Assembly (NCBI GenBank): GCA_017439085.1
Contig: JAFRTU010000016.1
Span: 126,059 to 190,058, forward strand
Length of the DNA stretch: 64,000 bases
Direction: 5' to 3'
DNA from: Clostridia bacterium
Lineage (GTDB): Bacteria > Bacillota > Clostridia > Christensenellales > Christensenellaceae
Part shown: piece after piece, positions 60,198 through 64,000 of the stretch
Numbering within the stretch: the first letter of the stretch is position 1
Layout of the letters: each line of letters begins with the position of its first letter
Translations under genes and position numbers: made by a program
The notes under the pieces: generated by a model
What the model was told of the DNA's origin: nothing
Databases searched by the model: none
Seen by the model: the letters and a program-made list of their open reading frames with translations, nothing else

Positions 60198-62642
60198 TCA
60201 GCCCTGAAGCTCCGCGAACTTTTCCACCAGTTCCTGGGTACTGTCTATAAACTCTACGTAGCCGCTAAGGGATTCTCCCTTCTCCCTTAATGCCCTCGAA
60301 GAGGGATTTATGAATATCTTTGCCCTTATCCTGCCGCTCCTCGCCTCCTGAATGAGGTTTGCACCTGCGGCATTGCCGTCGAGAGCAAGGAGCACTGACT
60401 TTCTCCTCTTGAATATCTCATAGGCTATGCTCTTGTATATCCCGAGGCTCACGGGCTCTATGGCGACCCTCACGAGGGATCCTGTGGAGCGTATGCGCCT
60501 TATGTCCTTCTCCTCCATCTCTGAAGGAACGAATCTGAACACCCTGAACCTGTCTCCTGCGAGCTTCTCGATCATCCTCTCGTAACCCTGAAGGCTGTCT
60601 CCGATGACGAAGAATACCTTTTTTGGATCCAGTCTTTCAGTCAGGTCCTTAAGCAGATCAGCGTATTTTCCGGTGGGAGTCCTGTGCCTGTCGTTATTGA
60701 AGCTTCCTCCCATTATTATCACGGGAAGCCCGTCTGAAGGAAGTTCCTCTATCATGTCACTAAGTGCTTCCTGAGAGGATACCTTCACTGCCGGATCCGG
60801 TGTGGCGGTCTCCCTCTCGGATTCCTCTTTCAGTCTTTTTTCGTAGTATTCTCTTATGGACAGGCCGTTCAGTCTCTCTTCAAGAGCTTCCTCCTTGTCA
60901 TAGAAGCCCTTCTTGGACATCCTTATGATCTCGCTCTCCGTTTTCTTCATACTCATGAGCTCATCATGAGTGAGATCGAGAAACTTCTCGAGAGCCAGTT
61001 CCTCCTCTATGGAGTTGGTGCCGTAGAGGGCTCCTCCGTCAGTGCCTTCGACGCACCTCACGCCGCCCTTCAGGTATTCCTTTATCGGGTGGTATCTGAG
61101 CTGGTTCAGGTTGTTGAGCCTCACGTTCGAGGTGATCTGGAACTCGAGGACGGTCTTCGTGTCCTTTATCAGCTTTATGAGCTCCTTTCCCTTTGGAGTC
61201 CTGAGGTTCACGGTGTAGAGTCCGTGTCCTATGCGGAGGTGCGGCATCTTCTGTCCCTTTTTCAGGGAATCCCGGACGAGCAGTATAGAGTTCTTCACGT
61301 TGTCTCTCAGGGAATCGTTCTCCCCGGCATGTATCCTGATGACGAAGGACGGTATCCCCTCCGCTATCCCGGTAAGTTCCGCTATCGTGTCCTTAAGGGA
61401 CGTGATGTCCGTTATCTCCTCACCCACGAAGTCGCTTCCAGCGATATACGGATCCTCAGCCACCGCTCTGAGCGTCCTTATGTTCCCTGACAGATAGTCT
61501 CCTCCCTCTATCGAATCCTTCACGATCGTAAGAGGTATCCTCCTCATAGCAGCAAGAAATCGGAGCATCACTCCCGTATCCCTGTATATGGAAGGCATCA
61601 CCTCATGGATCTGAGCGAGCTTCTCGGAAGCTTCCTCCCTCTTCGTGAAGGAAGTATCCGATATCTCAGCATAACATATGCCGTGACGCCTGTATTCGTC
61701 CGCTATCATGTAGAGCTTGTCCTGGTACAGGGTGTTATGGCTGTATTCCTCCTTCTTACGGAGCTCCATAAGGAAGAGGGTCTTCTCCCTTACGTCATCG
61801 TCAGGTATCTTCTCCGCTCCCTTTATGTTTCCGGGCTCATCCATGGAGACTCCCTTCGTGAAGACATATCTGTACAGATACACCTTCTCGAGATTGGTGA
61901 AGACCGCCTGTCCGTCCTTCTGCACGCAGAGGGAATTCGATATCTTCTGTATGTTGTATGCTGCATTCCTGAGGTTATCCAGAATGAGAGATGCAAAATC
62001 GATGAACGTATTGTCGTCTATCTTCCTCTCCCTGTACCTGCCCCTCAGGGGCGAATCACTGAACTGAGCTTCAGCCTTTTTCCTTCTCCTTTCGAGTTCC
62101 TTCTCCTGGGATGCGGATAATCTGAGTTCCAGTTTCTTGATGTAATACAGGGGATATCTCACATGATGCACTATCCCGAGTGCCATCAGAGTCTCTGAAG
62201 GCAGGTTTGCGTTCATGTGGGTATGGAGGTCCGAACGGAACTTCACGTCCTCGAATATATATGACTTGACTATGGTCCTCGATATGTCGAGCCTGTAGTC
62301 CTTGGTCTGGCTCATGAGGGTCTTCGAAATAGCAGGTATCGAAGCCTTCATCTCTATCCTGCCGTCGGGGAACACGTTCGCCACCTTGGTATTCCCGAGC
62401 CTGAATATGTATATCCTGTTATTGTACTGATCTATATATGCGGGAATCTCTCCCTTTATCGTCTTAAGTCCGTTCTCATCAAAGGTCACGGGAAGGCCGC
62501 ACATCTTTCCTAGGTTAGATATGAGGTTCCCCGTACCGTGATTCGGAGTCCTGATGGCATAGAAAAGCCTGTCTCCTCTCATGAAGAGATCAACTATCAT
62601 GTCCTTTTCTTCATCCAGATACAGCTTTCCGAAGTACGCCAT
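60198..62642 (-). CDS. Adenosine/AMP deaminase-like protein with C-terminal Rossmann-like domain
   Basis: 814 residues, over twice the length of usual adenosine deaminase. An N-terminal ~125-residue beta-rich part is followed by a deaminase barrel: metal His140 and His142 in SDLHTHMNANL, catalytic HAGE at 438-441, His473 in RIGHG, TSNVRLNN, and metal Asp535 in EGTDGGALYG. All catalytic positions look intact. An ~170-residue insert separates the HxH and the HAGE. Residues ~639-814 form a separate domain (LPVIIMGGSF, VFFVIGDSLQGYERMI, SVLLALDGNAAGANLIQE) resembling SLOG/LOG-like nucleotide-binding Rossmann folds. Catalysed reaction may be deamination of a nucleoside or nucleotide; substrate unknown. 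Confidence 0.83.
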   Translation of the reverse strand: MAYFGKLYLDEEKDMIVDLFMRGDRLFYAIRTPNHGTGNLISNLGKMCGLPVTFDENGLKTIKGEIPAYIDQYNNRIYIFRLGNTKVANVFPDGRIEMKASIPAISKTLMSQTKDYRLDISRTIVKSYIFEDVKFRSDLHTHMNANLPSETLMALGIVHHVRYPLYYIKKLELRLSASQEKELERRRKKAEAQFSDSPLRGRYRERKIDDNTFIDFASLILDNLRNAAYNIQKISNSLCVQKDGQAVFTNLEKVYLYRYVFTKGVSMDEPGNIKGAEKIPDDDVREKTLFLMELRKKEEYSHNTLYQDKLYMIADEYRRHGICYAEISDTSFTKREEASEKLAQIHEVMPSIYRDTGVMLRFLAAMRRIPLTIVKDSIEGGDYLSGNIRTLRAVAEDPYIAGSDFVGEEITDITSLKDTIAELTGIAEGIPSFVIRIHAGENDSLRDNVKNSILLVRDSLKKGQKMPHLRIGHGLYTVNLRTPKGKELIKLIKDTKTVLEFQITSNVRLNNLNQLRYHPIKEYLKGGVRCVEGTDGGALYGTNSIEEELALEKFLDLTHDELMSMKKTESEIIRMSKKGFYDKEEALEERLNGLSIREYYEKRLKEESERETATPDPAVKVSSQEALSDMIEELPSDGLPVIIMGGSFNNDRHRTPTGKYADLLKDLTERLDPKKVFFVIGDSLQGYERMIEKLAGDRFRVFRFVPSEMEEKDIRRIRSTGSLVRVAIEPVSLGIYKSIAYEIFKRRKSVLLALDGNAAGANLIQEARSGRIRAKIFINPSSRALREKGESLSGYVEFIDSTQELVEKFAELQG

Positions 62643-62659
62643 CTTTTTCCCTTCCTTTA

Positions 62660-63175
62660 TCAGAGTTCTTTGAATATCTCTTCCATCGGTCTCTTTCCCG
62701 CATGTCTTGGAGACGGTGCGGAGCCTTCTGCGGCATATCCGAGAGGCATTATCGCCACCGGCACTATGTCCTTACCGAGTCCGAATACCTCCTGGGCCTT
62801 ATAGTGGTCGAAGACTCCGACCCAGCAGGATCCTATCCCGAGCTCCCAGGCCTCGAGCATCATGTGAGTTAGGGCAATGGAAGCATCCATCTCTCCCGAC
62901 ATGTATCCCGGAGTCTCCGGATTGTGCCAGGATTCCTCTTCGCTGTAGCATACGAGAAGAGCCGTTTTAGCTCCGTATATGCAGCGGGTGAGTTCGTTCA
63001 TCTTCTCCATCGCCTCATCGCTCTTCATAACGAATATGCGGAGCGGCTGGTTGTTCTTGGCAGTAGGCGCTATGAGCCCCGCTTCCTTTATGAGTTCAAG
63101 CTTCTCGTCCTCTATCTTCCTGTCGGAAAAGCTCCTGACGGAATACCTTTCCTTTGCAAGCTCCATGAATGTCAT
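62660..63175 (-). CDS. Nitroreductase-family flavoprotein
   Basis: 171 residues. The FMN-binding RYSVRSFSDRKI start, the IAPTAKNNQPLRIFVMKS segment and the late LGIGSCWVGVFDH and PLGYAAEG motifs fit short nitroreductases. NAD(P)H-dependent reduction of quinones, nitro compounds or similar is likely. It precedes the deaminase gene by 17 nt. Confidence 0.92.
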   Translation of the reverse strand: MTFMELAKERYSVRSFSDRKIEDEKLELIKEAGLIAPTAKNNQPLRIFVMKSDEAMEKMNELTRCIYGAKTALLVCYSEEESWHNPETPGYMSGEMDASIALTHMMLEAWELGIGSCWVGVFDHYKAQEVFGLGKDIVPVAIMPLGYAAEGSAPSPRHAGKRPMEEIFKEL

Positions 63176-63220
63176 ATCGATATACCTCTTTTCAACTGTC
63201 TTTTCCGAACGGCATGCCGT

Positions 63221-63562
63221 TCATCCTCTTCTTTCATCTATGAGCGGACGGTCCCAGAATACGATTGCTCCGTTCTCCAGGGTCATTTCGTCTACTGCGG
63301 TCTGAAGTTCCTCAAGGAGCTTTTCTTCCCTCTTCTTCGACCTTCTGCCCTTTCCCTCGAACAGCACCTTTGAGAAGAATGCGTCGTATGAGACCGCGAA
63401 ATCCTCCTCGTCCCTGTGGGGAAAGAAGCTGACACATGCCTCGTACCTTATCTGCCCTGCCTCGGAGTCCGAGACCAGCATCACGTTCGCGGCACGTCTC
63501 TCCACTTCGTTAAAGTTGCCTTCCGCTTCGAAATACCTTTCATATACGTTTACGGTAGCCAT
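63221..63562 (-). CDS. Hypothetical protein
   Basis: 113 residues, not recognised. It alternates acidic beta-type segments (VNVYERYFEAEGNFNEVERRA, IRYEACVSFFPHRDEEDFAVSYDAFF) with a basic Lys/Arg patch (GKGRRSKKREEKLLEE). No signal peptide or membrane segment. The ATG at 63562 has GGAGGCTCAGTG upstream. Confidence 0.65.
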   Translation of the reverse strand: MATVNVYERYFEAEGNFNEVERRAANVMLVSDSEAGQIRYEACVSFFPHRDEEDFAVSYDAFFSKVLFEGKGRRSKKREEKLLEELQTAVDEMTLENGAIVFWDRPLIDERRG

Positions 63563-63614
63563 CACTGAGCCTCCTCTTCACTATATGTCTATTATATCCC
63601 CGCAGACATAAAAA

Positions 63615-63640
63615 GGCACGGCGGTGTTTACCGCCGTGCC
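63615..63640 (-). terminator. Terminator of the 63656-63940 gene
   Basis: The stem GGCACGGCGGT/ACCGCCGTGCC with loop GTTT is followed on the minus strand by TTTTT. Confidence 0.92.
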
Positions 63641-63655
63641 CGTGTCATTCTATAG

Positions 63656-63940
63656 TCAGAGCAGGAACAGGATAAGGAGTTGAGGGCATAATATGAGTAT
63701 CAGGAGCAGTATTCCTCCTATGATCCCAAGTACTGCCCATTCCATCTTGTCCATTTTCTTCTTTGGATCATATTTATTACCGTATATCATCTTCCGATAT
63801 GCACGGTCCTGAGCGGCATGTGTGGCAAGCGGCTCATCCGGATGGGTGATCCCGTAGACCTGTATCAGTTCCTTTCTGGAAAGATATCTGTCATTTTTCT
63901 CTTGATCTTTCTTTTCGCCGAGTAATAATTCGCGTAGCAT
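63656..63940 (-). CDS. Small protein with C-terminal membrane helix
   Basis: 94 residues. An acidic/basic N-terminal half (LSRKELIQVYGITHPDEP) is followed by a single C-terminal helix (AVLGIIGGILLLILILCPQLLILFLL), the arrangement of a tail-anchored protein. No family is recognised. GGAGACAACACT precedes the ATG. Confidence 0.7.
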   Translation of the reverse strand: MLRELLLGEKKDQEKNDRYLSRKELIQVYGITHPDEPLATHAAQDRAYRKMIYGNKYDPKKKMDKMEWAVLGIIGGILLLILILCPQLLILFLL

Positions 63941-64000
63941 AGTGTTGTCTCCTTTCCCTGTGGTGCGACCCTCATGGAGCCTTCCTGAAAAGGGGGCCTC

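Noticed and set aside
60198..62642. RADAR anti-phage system
   Set aside because: Only a long deaminase is present; there is no RdrA-type ATPase gene next to it.
1..64000. CRISPR arrays, rRNA, tRNA or prophage genes
   Set aside because: None recognised on reading both strands; no regularly spaced repeats were seen.

Overview
The window looks like a stretch of chromosome from a strictly anaerobic, gut- or rumen-type Firmicute, probably in the class Clostridia. I infer this from the moderate GC content, heavy use of AGA/AGG and ATA codons, many lipoproteins with short KKR-type signal peptides, a T-box leader, superoxide reductase (desulfoferrodoxin), NfnAB, a membrane H+-pyrophosphatase and serpins of the kind seen in gut Firmicutes. 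No rRNA, tRNA, CRISPR array or intact phage was seen. I cannot name a genus from sequence alone.

Layout: 1-8014 holds the end of a PepC aminopeptidase, an OB-fold-like lipoprotein, a carbohydrate ABC importer operon and an sfsA/DUF1294/hexuloisomerase group, mostly on the minus strand. 8305-15487 holds H+-pyrophosphatase, aldose epimerase, a Mg2+ P-type ATPase and a split ThrE-type exporter. 15604-22096 is a compact seven-gene operon (a secreted 152-residue protein, a large lipoprotein, two membrane proteins, an ABC ATPase and two surface proteins) that I do not recognise as any described system. 22267-27726 is an accessory stretch with a receiver-domain remnant, two serpins, MsrA, a broken IS200-type element and a decayed shikimate dehydrogenase. 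27773-34759 is a cell-surface operon: SIMPL protein, VanX-type dipeptidase, Ig/transglutaminase protein, MBOAT acyltransferase, SGNH partner and lipoprotein. 35071-36640 holds AlkA and the relic of an integrated element whose boundary repeats the first codons of a low-molecular-weight phosphatase gene.

36647-48604 holds that phosphatase, an HTH-cupin-acyl-CoA synthetase fusion behind a T-box riboswitch, a heterodimeric ABC exporter, a phosphate-binding-like lipoprotein, a DUF362 protein, an aldo/keto reductase, an LRR-transglutaminase lipoprotein and superoxide reductase. 48676-56875 holds a sugar kinase/aldolase pair, an AraC-type regulator, NfnAB, a VOC protein, and aspartase divergent from a LysR regulator. 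56878-63940 is a long minus-strand gene run centred on an 814-residue adenosine-deaminase-like protein with a C-terminal Rossmann-like domain.

The strongest leads for new biology are the T-box-controlled acyl-CoA synthetase (which suggests making amino acids from branched-chain or aryl acids), the seven-gene secreted-protein/ABC operon, the deaminase fusion and the surface-acylation operon. All functional claims rest on reading motifs by eye; no database search was run.
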